DNA of 64,000 nt. Origin: Blastocatellia bacterium AA13 (GTDB lineage: Bacteria > Acidobacteriota > Blastocatellia > UBA7656). Positions 8,548 to 15,945 of this stretch are shown here, piece by piece. The stretch lies in assembly GCA_003222245.1 (NCBI GenBank), contig QHVH01000007.1:362551-426550 (forward strand). Direction: 5' to 3'. Under the pieces are notes generated by a model, which saw only the letters and a program-made list of their open reading frames with translations, was not told the origin of the DNA and did no database searches. Position 1 is the first letter of the stretch; each line of letters begins with the position of its first letter. The position numbers were made by a program, and so were the translations under genes.

Positions 8548-8965
8548 TTATCGTAATAAGGCTCTAAATCCTGCTTGCTCGAAGTGTTCGTCGGTCGACA
8601 GTGCAGCGGTTACGCCGCGCTCTTGCATAATAACGAAGGAGATGCAATCAGTTATTCCTCATTTTTTACCTGGACGGCTCCGATATAGCTCGAAGCCGCG
8701 CTCGTATAAATCTTCAGTCAGAGAAACAATTTCTACTTTTGGATCCTGTTCAAGCGACTCTAATAACTCGATATTGGCTTCCCGATACCGCTAGTTTTGA
8801 AAGGCATTGCCGATTTCAAGAATGATGGCGCGCGTCGTCAAAAGTTGCGTCTCGTCTTCTTCTAGCTGTTCCGCCAGCAGTAATGCTTTTCTCGTAATGC
8901 TCATCTTTCGACGATGAGAGCGCAATGGCATAAGCCGTATCAAGAAACAATTCAGTCCTGACCAT
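8548..8965 (-). pseudogene. VapC-like PIN-domain toxin, degenerate
   Basis: The start ATG at 8965 overlaps the antitoxin stop. The opening MVRTELFLDTAYAIALSSSKDEHYEKA is a typical PIN N-terminus with the first acidic residue in LDTAYAIAL. The frame is broken by a one-base insertion in GAGAAAAGC (~8893). After correction there is an in-frame TAG (QN*RYRE) and a TGA in place of an expected Trp codon (GKK*GITDCIS). The conserved ITDCIS and ALSTDEHFEQAGF segments are still readable up to the stop at 8548. Three lesions show loss of function. Confidence 0.82.
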
Positions 8966-9183
8966 CGGTTCGGTTCTCATATAGATATTCTTCTATCCGT
9001 TCAGACCAATCAGCCGGGCCTTCTAAGTTGAGGGAGCGGGCAGTTTGCAAGAATGATCTAGGATTGAGTTTGGCAATAGTTGACTCTTCAATTGTGATAC
9101 GCACTTTGGTATTGGGTTGCAATTCCAAGTTCTTGTGGGCGTAACACCTCGCCATCAAATATGGCTTCAATTGTTCTGCTCAT
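8952..9183 (-). pseudogene. DUF104/AF2212-like antitoxin, frameshifted
   Basis: The start at 9183 gives MSRTIEAIFDGEVLRP, the usual beginning of the DUF104 small antitoxin family. A single-base change in the CGCCCACAAG region shifts the frame, after which KNLELQPNTKVRITIEES and the tail WSERIEEYLYENRTDGQD continue in another frame to 8952. The partner PIN toxin follows with a 14-nt overlap. It was an intact antitoxin before one indel. Confidence 0.78.
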
Positions 9184-9228
9184 TGCTGTGCTCCGGCGGT
9201 AATATACCATAGTGCTCACGTGATTGGC

Positions 9229-9338
9229 GTCTAACGATGGGTTGACTGGGCGCGGGCGGGATGCGAAAACATCCGAGGAACAGTAGCACGTTCGTGAGAG
9301 GCCTGCTGCCCGCGCTCCGCGTGCAACCGATCTTTAGC
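9229..9338 (-). repeat. attC-like site (after the 78-aa gene)
   Basis: The outer cores are GTCTAAC at 9229-9235 (perfect; GTTAGAC on minus) and CTTTAGC at 9332-9338 (one or two changes from consensus). The arms AACGATGGGTTGACTGGGCGC and GCGCTCCGCGTGCAACCGAT pair imperfectly. The stop codon of the 78-aa gene (9334-9336) lies inside the outer core, as is common in integron cassettes, and the next gene starts 46 nt beyond the other core. Confidence 0.68.
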
Positions 9339-9570
9339 TGGCTTGTTGAAGGGCCAGAATCTTCCTTCTCACAGCGCGGGGAAAGTCGACAAAAGCGAAT
9401 TGGCTCTTGTGAAAAAGGTAGTCCTCCCCGCTCTCGTCGACGATACGGACCAGATCGTCTTTTGCTGCTCGCGCGTCGGGCAAGATTCGATAGATTTTAC
9501 CGAGGATCAGCGAGGCTTCGTTTCCTTGATTTTCGAGGCACAGCGCAAACTGTTTTGCCGGTTGTTTCAT
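9334..9570 (-). CDS. Small conserved protein of unknown function (second gene of coupled pair)
   Basis: A 78-residue protein with the core KIYRILPDARAAKDDLVRIVDESGEDYLF and a hydrophobic C-terminal helix. I know similar short proteins from cyanobacterial and other accessory genomes, but none with an established function. Its ATG overlaps the upstream stop (ATGA, 9567-9570), so the two are translationally coupled. Its own stop lies in the attC-like repeat. A duplicate internal piece is found at 6876-6962. A toxin-antitoxin role is possible but only an inference from size and coupling. Confidence 0.72.
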   Translation of the reverse strand: MKQPAKQFALCLENQGNEASLILGKIYRILPDARAAKDDLVRIVDESGEDYLFHKSQFAFVDFPRAVRRKILALQQAS

Positions 9571-9806
9571 AGCTTGTCTAAGTAACCCTTGATTTTGAAG
9601 TCCCGTTTGCCGACGCCGTGAGCTTCATACCAGTGCAGTTCCACGCGCCGCAAGCTTCCATTCGGAAGCCGCACGGTTGCGACGCCCTTTAGCTTGCGCC
9701 ACCTGCCGCGGCCGTACGTCTTACGAAGAAACGACCGAACTTTGACGCTCGGTCCGGCCGCAATCGTCTCAACCTGTTCAATTGCGCCGACGACATCGAA
9801 CTTCAC
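9567..9806 (-). CDS. Small conserved protein of unknown function (first gene of coupled pair)
   Basis: I place the start at GTG 9806 (VKFDVVGAIEQVETIAAG), giving 79 residues. The longer frame to 9878 would run through an attC-like repeat and has an implausible N-terminus. The core is FLRKTYGRGRWRKLKGVATVRL followed by VELHWYEAHGVGKRDFKIKGYL, a basic, compact domain seen in small proteins of cyanobacteria and other phyla. The start lies 36 nt after the attC-like core at 9842. Coupled to the following 78-residue gene. No function is known to me. Confidence 0.7.
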   Translation of the reverse strand: MKFDVVGAIEQVETIAAGPSVKVRSFLRKTYGRGRWRKLKGVATVRLPNGSLRRVELHWYEAHGVGKRDFKIKGYLDKL

Positions 9807-9841
9807 TCCCTGATTCTGTCCGAGAACGGGTCTGCAAGTCC

Positions 9842-9934
9842 AGCTAACGCTTCCGGTCAGCGGGGCCGCGCGTCGCATTGAGGAAACGATTAGAAAACTG
9901 GCTTCGCGGCCTCCGCTGGATGCGTTTGTTGAAC
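9842..9934 (-). repeat. attC-like site (upstream of the coupled pair)
   Basis: The plus-strand ends are AGCTAAC (9842-9848) and GTTGAAC (9928-9934, perfect GTTRRRY). The arms CGGTCAGCGGGGCCGCG and CGCGGCCTCCGCTGGATGCG are complementary with few mismatches, around a ~30-nt AT-rich loop. It lies between the 5' end of the coupled pair and the IS91-like relic B. Confidence 0.65.
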
Positions 9935-10073
9935 TAAGCGCTACGCGCAGTATCTAGCGCGAACCGATCTGACCCGCTCCATTTGAATAGTAAATGCTCG
10001 ATCATTCTCGATCGAACTCTCACTGTCTACACTTCCTTTAGACAAAGAAACATTTCGAAACGGAGGTGTAGTT

Positions 10074-10396
10074 ATGACCGAGATGCGAAAGAGAATGATC
10101 GAGTCTCTTCAACTGGCTGGCTTCTCTGAAGGTACTCAGGAGCCTACGTCCGAGCCGGCCGCCAACTGGCTGAGCATTATAACAAGTCACCTGACCTTAT
10201 CACCGAGGAAGAACTCCGACAGTATTTCCTCTACACTAAGAATGCCAAGAAGTACGCCCGGCCAACCACTACCATCGCCCTATGCGGAATCAAGTTCTTC
10301 TTCGAAAAGACCCTCGGCACGCGATGGACGATCTTTGATCTGATCAGGCCCGGCAGCCAGAAGAAGCGCCGACCTCAACCCCGCCCTCATGAGGGT
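10074..10396 (+). pseudogene. Tyrosine integrase N-terminal fragment (relic B)
   Basis: The ATG at 10074 follows GGAGGTGTAGTT. The first 22 residues (MTEMRKRMIESLQLAGFSEGTQ) shift frame and then continue as LAEHYNKSPDLITEEELRQYF and KYARPTTTIALCGIKFFFEKT, an N-terminal SAM-like (core-binding) integrase domain. The catalytic domain is missing, replaced by the hairpin cluster. Site-specific integrases of this kind commonly sit upstream of IS91-type transposases. Confidence 0.75.
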
Positions 10397-10564
10397 ATGG
10401 TTATAGAATTGGGTAGTCTCAACTCAAAACCGATCGCCCTCCGGACGGAGGGGCTCCAGAGGCTCCATTCTTCTTTGGGCAGAAGGAAATTTCTGGATAC
10501 TGGGTTTGTTTTAGATGTTGTTTTCGGTGTTTTGTTTGGGGTGTTTGTTTTGGATGTTGTCTTT

Positions 10565-10828
10565 GTCCCGGAGGGACATCTGGGGAATAGCCCACCAGTT
10601 CACTGGTGGGTTGCTGTCCCCCATTGCTCGGGAAGTGCCGAAGGCACGGCTGATTGTTATCTTCAAAATTGCGACCTGAATGGTCTCTGCGAGTTTCAAT
10701 TTAGTCAGGAGCTTTCATAAGAGGTGTAATCTTGAGACATCAGCCGTCCCTCCGGGACTAGCAACTTGTTTTGTGCCCTACCCACCGATAAATCGGCGGG
10801 CTATTAATCACAACATCCCTACGGGATG
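10565..10828. repeat. Cluster of six small hairpins (copy B)
   Basis: A near-identical second copy of the 7284-7545 cluster, with hairpins at 10565-10577, 10591-10610, 10635-10647, 10746-10758, 10781-10800 (one mismatch) and 10814-10828. Where A and B differ in the fourth hairpin (CTTCGGG against CTCCGGG), the stem is preserved because the change falls in the loop. Confidence 0.85.
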
Positions 10829-10848
10829 CTTCACAATATGGGGAAGTC

Positions 10849-11094
10849 TCCGCGGAAGAGTTCATCCGCCGCTTTCTTCAGCACGTCTTATCAAAGCACT
10901 TCGTCAAGGTAAGATTCTATGGCCTGCTCAGTCCCTGAAACCACCATCTCCTCAATAAGCAAGGAAGCTGCTCGGCGCCGGCGACAATGTAAAACCCTCA
11001 TCGCCTACAGATCCAGATCAACCTCGCTGCTGTCCCGCCTGTGGATCAGCTTTGATGCTTGTTCGCACGCTCACTCCCCTGCGGTCACGCTCTC
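10849..11094 (+). pseudogene. IS91-type transposase, C-terminal fragment (relic B)
   Basis: The fragment reads EEFIRRFLQHVLSKHFVKVRF and then YGLLSP, with a TGA at 10936 where relics A and C have Gly (PGN), and a further frameshift after that. The sequence is otherwise collinear with the other two copies. Inactive. Confidence 0.8.
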
Positions 11095-11308
11095 CTTGAT
11101 TAAGCCATGATAACCAAACCACCTTTCATCTCTTTGTTCGTTCACGCGGCCTCCATCCCCCTCGCCGTCACAGTATTCCTCTGCCCTCTTGGTCTCTCTA
11201 CGTTCGATTCTTCTCGCCCGCAAGCCTCGTCGCCCGCAAACAATCTTCATCCGCCGCTTGCGTCGAAATGTTTCTGCCGACTTATTTGGATCATAGAACT
11301 TACCGGGT

Positions 11309-12574
11309 CTACACAGCAGCGCCTTGCGCTTTTTCCCCTACCTTAAAGAACGCATCAATAATGATGGTTTCAGTAAATCCTGTATAATCAATAACCTTAT
11401 GAGATAGTGCAATACTACAGAGCTTTCCTTCACTATCAACGTATTTGAATTCTATAACCCTACCGCCACAGCTTACATACTCTTTCTTGATGTAGTCCGC
11501 GATTTCGTCAAACGTTGTATTAGCACTGATTTTAATGTCGCGCGATGGTACCAAAAAGTTCACAGCAAGCGTATCAGATATGAACATCAAGGTACCATCA
11601 TGCCTCCCTAAGGAACTGGACAATCTGTATATCGACGCGAGATTGTTGAGATAGACAGGACTATTATTCTCAAGTGGGGCCAAGCGTATGGCCGGTTTAA
11701 CTTGGTCTTTGTTTCTTTCATTTATATTCCTCTCTTGATAAATGCCGAAGAATTCCATGATCTTTTCAATCGGCGATGAGATAACGTGAATGATTACCTC
11801 AATTGCCATAAACACTACAGCGGCCATCTTTTGAATGAACTGGATTATACCAGCAATAAACTTAGCAATTAGTGCTATGACAACATCGAAGGATAACAGA
11901 GCAAAGGCAGCCATAATTGGAGTCAAGAAGCCGAGTACGAAATAGAAAAGAGTTAAGGCGAACTTCACCTCCAATCTAGGCACCACATCTACTTTTTTGG
12001 ACAACTGAAATCTTTGGATTGCCAATAATCCTTGCAAGATGGCAAGCAATAGCAGAATTGCAAAAAAGCTCATTGCCATCCACTTTCTTACCCTAGAGAT
12101 CTTAGGTTTTCCCTGTGGCGAGTCTTTTTCAGTTTCAATAGATACATCAGGAGGGTCATTAAAGAAGATTCCTTGAAAGAAACCTCTAATGTGAAACAAT
12201 TCCAGAGACATAAAGCCTAGGATTATCGAAATAGTCATGTAGGCACCAGCTGCAAACGTACCCACAGTGACCTGGAGACCCAGTATTTCGATAGGGTCGG
12301 TTGTTGCCGTTGTGTTTAATATTTCCTTTAGTGTGCTGAATTCTGAAAATAGCATCACTATGGAAATAGAGACCAAGACAAGATTCAATACTCTCTGCCT
12401 ATAATTGAGCCTCGCAATAGAGGTGTAAGTCTGTTCCAACTTCCTGATCACATAGTCCAACGGGGCAATGATTCCCTGGAGGATGCGTGAAAGAAGATCC
12501 AATATTTTATTCTTCAACAAATAAGTAACTAGGACTTCGCCTAAGATTTTTACTATCTCTATTGCAGTATCCAT
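11309..12574 (-). CDS. Polytopic membrane protein paired with a VWA lipoprotein
   Basis: A 421-residue protein with hydrophobic segments near residues 62-80, 98-125, 165-187, 203-229 and 230-265, with loops of charged residues. The C-terminal ~130 residues are soluble and contain a compact alpha/beta region (TFDEIADYIKKEYVSCGGRV and IEFKYVDSEGKLCSIALSH). I do not recognise the family. It starts 14 nt after the VWA lipoprotein gene with GGAGCC upstream, so the two form an operon. Both genes are strongly AT-rich compared with the flanks, indicating transfer. Function unknown. Confidence 0.78.
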   Translation of the reverse strand: MDTAIEIVKILGEVLVTYLLKNKILDLLSRILQGIIAPLDYVIRKLEQTYTSIARLNYRQRVLNLVLVSISIVMLFSEFSTLKEILNTTATTDPIEILGLQVTVGTFAAGAYMTISIILGFMSLELFHIRGFFQGIFFNDPPDVSIETEKDSPQGKPKISRVRKWMAMSFFAILLLLAILQGLLAIQRFQLSKKVDVVPRLEVKFALTLFYFVLGFLTPIMAAFALLSFDVVIALIAKFIAGIIQFIQKMAAVVFMAIEVIIHVISSPIEKIMEFFGIYQERNINERNKDQVKPAIRLAPLENNSPVYLNNLASIYRLSSSLGRHDGTLMFISDTLAVNFLVPSRDIKISANTTFDEIADYIKKEYVSCGGRVIEFKYVDSEGKLCSIALSHKVIDYTGFTETIIIDAFFKVGEKAQGAAV

Positions 12575-12587
12575 AAGTATAGGCTCC

Positions 12588-13457
12588 TTATTGTACGCTC
12601 TTTATTGGAGTTTTGAACTCTTGGGAGTTGCACTTCAATATCCTTCCCCAAGCAGCCATCAAGTTTTCATACTGTTTAGGGGTAAGGCCATTTACTGAAA
12701 CGAATTTCCCCTCAATCTTCGTGTCATCACCAAAGTCAAGTACATCTGCCGAATCAAGTTTGTTTTGGTTATCTTGAAAATCTGAATAAACAACTATATG
12801 TTTAAAATAGTGAGGTAGTGATTTCAAATCCTGTAGTAGAGCTTGGAAAGCATTAATCACGTCTGTCCTATCAGAAGGCCCTCGCTTATTTAACTCATCC
12901 ATCTTGTTGTAGAAGTTTTTGACAAGGGGGTCTCGCTTATCATCAACCTGTTTCATGAAATCATCTTTTCGCCTTTCCCAAGCCTCCTTATCCAGATTTG
13001 CAAATGGTCCTTTTGGCTCTGGCTCTCGAAATATAAAATCGGGATTTGTAAAGTCAATCTGAGCAGCAACTGTTTCATCAGAAAAACTTGCTGATTCAAT
13101 TACTCTCACAATTATAAATTCATGTGGCTGATCTGCCTTCTGTTCACGCTCAAGGTTTGCCTGCTGTTCGACATATTTCTTAATCTGGTCGCAGGCTATA
13201 TGGAAATAATCTTGACTTTTAAAATGCCCCTCCTTTTGCTCTTTATGAAACGAACCACTTCTATCGACCAAAAAGATAGTTATTCTATTCCGAGGCTCAA
13301 CAGGGGAAGGAGCAGCGATAGATGGCGGGGGTACTGATTTACAGTTAGTCATTATAAGTAACAGCAACAGCAAAATCCCAAGTTTATAAAAGCCAATTTG
13401 AACCATAGCTCTTAGGAAGCTAATACGGTGCGCTTCATAGTTTATTCTAAGGTTCAT
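12588..13457 (-). CDS. VWA-domain lipoprotein
   Basis: A hydrophobic signal segment (residues ~21-36) ends in a lipobox (IMTNC, Cys39), so the mature protein should be lipid-anchored outside the inner membrane. A von Willebrand A-like domain follows: ITIFLVDRSGSF carries the MIDAS motif D65-x-S67-x-S69, with a later Thr-Asp (RTDVINAF) and VVYSDFQDN as the remaining metal-site elements. The start could instead be the ATG at 13406 (MVQIGFYKLG), which would give a more standard signal peptide. It is the first gene of a two-gene unit with the polytopic protein. It is AT-rich and probably acquired. Confidence 0.78.
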   Translation of the reverse strand: MNLRINYEAHRISFLRAMVQIGFYKLGILLLLLLIMTNCKSVPPPSIAAPSPVEPRNRITIFLVDRSGSFHKEQKEGHFKSQDYFHIACDQIKKYVEQQANLEREQKADQPHEFIIVRVIESASFSDETVAAQIDFTNPDFIFREPEPKGPFANLDKEAWERRKDDFMKQVDDKRDPLVKNFYNKMDELNKRGPSDRTDVINAFQALLQDLKSLPHYFKHIVVYSDFQDNQNKLDSADVLDFGDDTKIEGKFVSVNGLTPKQYENLMAAWGRILKCNSQEFKTPIKSVQ

Positions 13458-13706
13458 GGCCTCATCCTAATTCGACTAAGAGATGACTTGCTCCGTTGAG
13501 TAGCTATTTGCAATTGTTCGGTTCTATCTACATCTAGTTGCTCGTTGGGCCTCAGCTATAGATATGGCATTCATATTATACATAATTTCAGTGTTATTGC
13601 TATTTTTTTTCAACCGTTACATGCCTTCCTGCCTTTAACCATTATGATTACGCAAGCGAGGACGATCTGAAAAGGCGCTTTCTGACATAAGTCAAATACG
13701 ACAAGC

Positions 13707-13792
13707 ACCTAACGACACGGTGAGCGGGCCCGCGCCTCAAGATCGATTTGATTGAAATCGCTGCGCGCGCTCCGTTGCATCGAGAGTTTGGC
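13707..13792 (-). repeat. attC-like site (before the VWA operon)
   Basis: The outer cores are ACCTAAC at 13707-13713 (GTTAGGT on minus, perfect GTTRRRY) and GTTTGGC at 13786-13792. The arms ACGGTGAGCGGGCCCGCGC and GCGCGCGCTCCGTTGCATC pair imperfectly. It lies exactly between the upstream region of the VWA operon and the first recognisable IS91 codons of relic C at ~13793. Confidence 0.58.
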
Positions 13793-14221
13793 CGCTACTG
13801 GGTCGTTCATTTCGAACCTGTCGGTAGTGGACAGGCGGCGTTCAAATATCTTGCCCCTTACATCTTTCGAGTTGCCCTCAGTAACAACCGCATCCTCAGT
13901 CTCAATGACGGCCTGGTTACCTTCCAGTACAAGGATTCGGCTACTGATCAGGTCAAAACTTCAACGGCTACCGCTGAAGAATTCATACGCCGCTTTCTTC
14001 AGCACGTCTTACCAAAGCACTTCGTGAAGGTGAGACTCTACGGCCTGCTCAGTCCCGGAAACCGCCATCTCCTCAATAAAGCAAGGAAGCTGCTCGGCGC
14101 CGGCCACTATGTAAAACCCTCATCGCCTATAGACTCGGAACAACCCCGCTGCTGTCCCGCCTGTGGATCAGCTTTCATGCTTGTTCGCACGCTCACTACC
14201 CTGCGGTCACGCTCTCCTTGA
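13793..14221 (+). pseudogene. IS91-type transposase, C-terminal part (relic C)
   Basis: The longest transposase remnant of the three, about 140 residues: YWVVHFEPVGSGQAAFKYLA, PYIFRVALSNNRILSL, EEFIRRFLQHVLPKHF and CCPACGSAFMLVRTL. This is the C-terminal part of the IS91/IS1294/IS801 Y2 transposase. The N-terminal zinc finger, the HUH pair and probably the catalytic tyrosines are missing. The open frame is otherwise uninterrupted, which suggests a younger or better preserved relic. Confidence 0.82.
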
Positions 14222-14497
14222 TCTATCCATGATAACCAAACCACCTTTCATCTCTTTGTTCGTTCACGCGGCCTCCATTCCCTTCGCCGTCACAGTATTC
14301 CTCTGCCCTCTTGGTCACTCACAATTCGATTCTTCTCACCCGCAAGCCTCGTCGCCCGCAAACAATCTTCATCCGCCGTTCGCTTCTAGCCTCATCTTCT
14401 CTCGGCTTAGTTCCTCCACACTCGCATCCAAGTCAACCTTCTCACTACAACCACCCAACCCGATCACATCCTCACCTAAATGCTCCCAACCTGGCTT
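13793..14497 (+). mobile_element. IS91-like element relic C
   Basis: A transposase fragment begins abruptly at ~13793 and is followed by the same downstream tail as relics A and B (14222-14400) plus about 90 bases that are unique. It has no integrase fragment and no hairpin cluster. It is bounded on both sides by attC-like repeats (13707-13792 and 14498-14554), so it occupies a cassette position, in the opposite direction to the cassette genes. Confidence 0.72.
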
Positions 14498-14554
14498 GTT
14501 CAACACCGACTTGCGCGGCGGCTTCGCCCCGCGCTAAGTCTTATCTTGTTATAC
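14498..14554 (-). repeat. attC-like site (after the two-TM protein gene)
   Basis: A short site of 57 nt. On the minus strand it runs from GTATAAC (14554-14548) to GTTGAAC (14504-14498, perfect GTTRRRY). The inner arms ACTTAGCGCGG and CCGCGCAAGT are complementary. It begins a few bases after the stop of the minus-strand gene at 14562. Confidence 0.6.
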
Positions 14555-14561
14555 CGCTGGT

Positions 14562-15302
14562 TCAAGGCTCCTGATATATCGGGTTATAAGTTTCCGTTTT
14601 TTTTGCTTGCTTCGCCTCTTCTATGGCTTTCAAAATCGGAGCGAAGGTTGTTTCTACTCTCGTTCGGTCTGTAGATCGTATGACTATTTTGATATCGCAG
14701 TCGGTAACTCTTTGCGCGTTCTTTATTCTTATATCCATAGCCTGACCAATGGGACCTGCAACCCTAATTATCCCATGCGCACCAGTAAGGGTGTAATCTC
14801 TGTTCCCCGCTTCAAGACTCACGCTATCTCCCCCAGTTGGTTCTATGTAGCCCCTGCTTCCACACATAAATGTGTACTCAAACTCATCACCCCCATAAAG
14901 CTTCAGGGCCGAGTGAGTTTCACTTGATATAGGGGTATAAATGTATTGGCCTCTTAATTGTAAAAAGGCGAAATCGAATTCTCGCGTTATTCTTGCGGTC
15001 AATTTGTACATACCATCCAAAAGACTTGGCTCGACAGATAGTAGAGCTCTTCGAGTATCATCCAACTTGGTTTTCAGTTGATTTCTTTCCTCCGTAGCTG
15101 TTGCTGCGGATTGTTTGGCCCGAACTTCTTTCCAGATTCCTAGAACAAGCGCAAGTGTTAAAAATACCAATGAAGTCCAGCCACGCGAAGTAATCCGTTT
15201 TAGAAGAGGGCCTTCTGTTTTCCTCCACGTGTCTCCGCCAAATGCGATAATGGCTCCTAAGAATCCTAAGCTGATGAGAGCTATATTTATACAAGAATCC
15301 AT
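14562..15302 (-). CDS. Two-TM coiled-coil protein of unknown function
   Basis: A 246-residue protein with two N-terminal membrane helices (residues ~5-22 and ~43-60), a short coiled coil (AATATEERNQLKTKLDDTRRAL) and a beta-rich soluble domain of ~150 residues. The last ~15 residues are Lys/Glu-rich. I do not recognise the family. It is the first gene after the integrase remnant, and its ATG is 38 nt from a core-like GTTATGCC (15347-15340). Base composition is more AT-rich than the flanking chromosome, consistent with a cassette gene. Confidence 0.68.
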   Translation of the reverse strand: MDSCINIALISLGFLGAIIAFGGDTWRKTEGPLLKRITSRGWTSLVFLTLALVLGIWKEVRAKQSAATATEERNQLKTKLDDTRRALLSVEPSLLDGMYKLTARITREFDFAFLQLRGQYIYTPISSETHSALKLYGGDEFEYTFMCGSRGYIEPTGGDSVSLEAGNRDYTLTGAHGIIRVAGPIGQAMDIRIKNAQRVTDCDIKIVIRSTDRTRVETTFAPILKAIEEAKQAKKTETYNPIYQEP

Positions 15303-15329
15303 TGATTTTCTTTCCCCTCAATCACACCT

Positions 15330-15355
15330 CGATATAAGCGGCATAACGCTAACTA
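15330..15355 (-). other. Possible attI or attC core upstream of the first cassette gene
   Basis: On the minus strand GTTAGCGTTATGCCGC contains two overlapping core-like heptamers (GTTAGCG, GTTATGC). It lies between the IntI remnant and the first gene of the array, where the attachment site of a reversed integron would be. No paired arm was found, which fits attI better than attC. Weak evidence by itself. Confidence 0.35.
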
Positions 15356-15579
15356 TACAGACCTGTATAAATCTTTTAGCCCGGCTGCCCCAGGCTGTAT
15401 AAAAAAGGCCGGCTTGAGCAAATGTGATCCGGTCATGCTGCTGAGAATAGATCGTTTAACATCCAAAAGTAGCTGCAAGCTCCATTGTGTTAGCAAGCCT
15501 GATCGTTCCGCCCATATCCGCGCCGGCCGGTAGCATCGCTTTGCTCTCATAGAGACTCGGCCGGGCTCCGGAATCCGCG

Positions 15580-15860
15580 CCAACCCGATTCAGAACGTGC
15601 GTGTATATCATCGTCGTATTGAGATCCGCATGTCCTAAGAGTTCCTGGATCGTGCGGATGTCATGCCCATCCTCCAGTAAATGAGTCGCGAAAGAATGTC
15701 TCAAACATGCGGAGTCGCCGACTTCCCAATCCGCGCTCGAATAACCGCCTGTCTCATGGCTTTTTGCACCGCCGTTTCGTGAAGGTGATGACGGCGCTCT
15801 ATCCGCGCCTCCCTGTTTGAACGCGTTCGAGTATAGGTACATAACCGATTTGCCGCAAGC
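15580..15860 (-). pseudogene. Integron integrase IntI, C-terminal remnant
   Basis: Two frames carry the diagnostic end of an integron integrase. [22 protein letters not shown] (around 15733-15800) is the IntI-type segment before box [30 protein letters not shown] and [11 protein letters not shown] (15585-15707) hold the box II arginine, the LLGH histidine and the catalytic tyrosine. An indel near 15710-15720 joins the two frames and removes the first His of HxxR. An earlier shift separates [13 protein letters not shown]. The N-terminal two thirds are not readable. The YTHVLNR ending is typical of IntI rather than XerC/D. Confidence 0.83.
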
Positions 15861-15945
15861 GCCACGCAGGAAGCAGCGCGCAAGGAGAAGCACTTTAGGT
15901 TTCGGAAAGCCGGTCACCGAGCGACGTCACCTGGTCATCGAGCGG

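Larger units (their letters stand above)
10060..11260 (+). mobile_element. IS91-like element relic B (integrase, hairpin cluster, transposase C-terminus)
   Basis: This has the same order as relic A, with a more complete left part: an integrase N-terminus with its own ribosome binding site, the six-hairpin cluster (10565-10828), a broken transposase C-terminus (10849-11094) and the conserved tail ending near 11260 (CATCCGCCGCT). Nucleotide similarity with relic A is very high from 10260 to 11250. Nonsense and frameshift changes show that it is inactive. Confidence 0.75.

Noticed and set aside
15580..15860. XerC/XerD recombinase or phage integrase remnant
   Set aside because: The RRHHLHET segment and the MIYTHVLNR ending are typical of integron integrases, and attC-like sites are adjacent.
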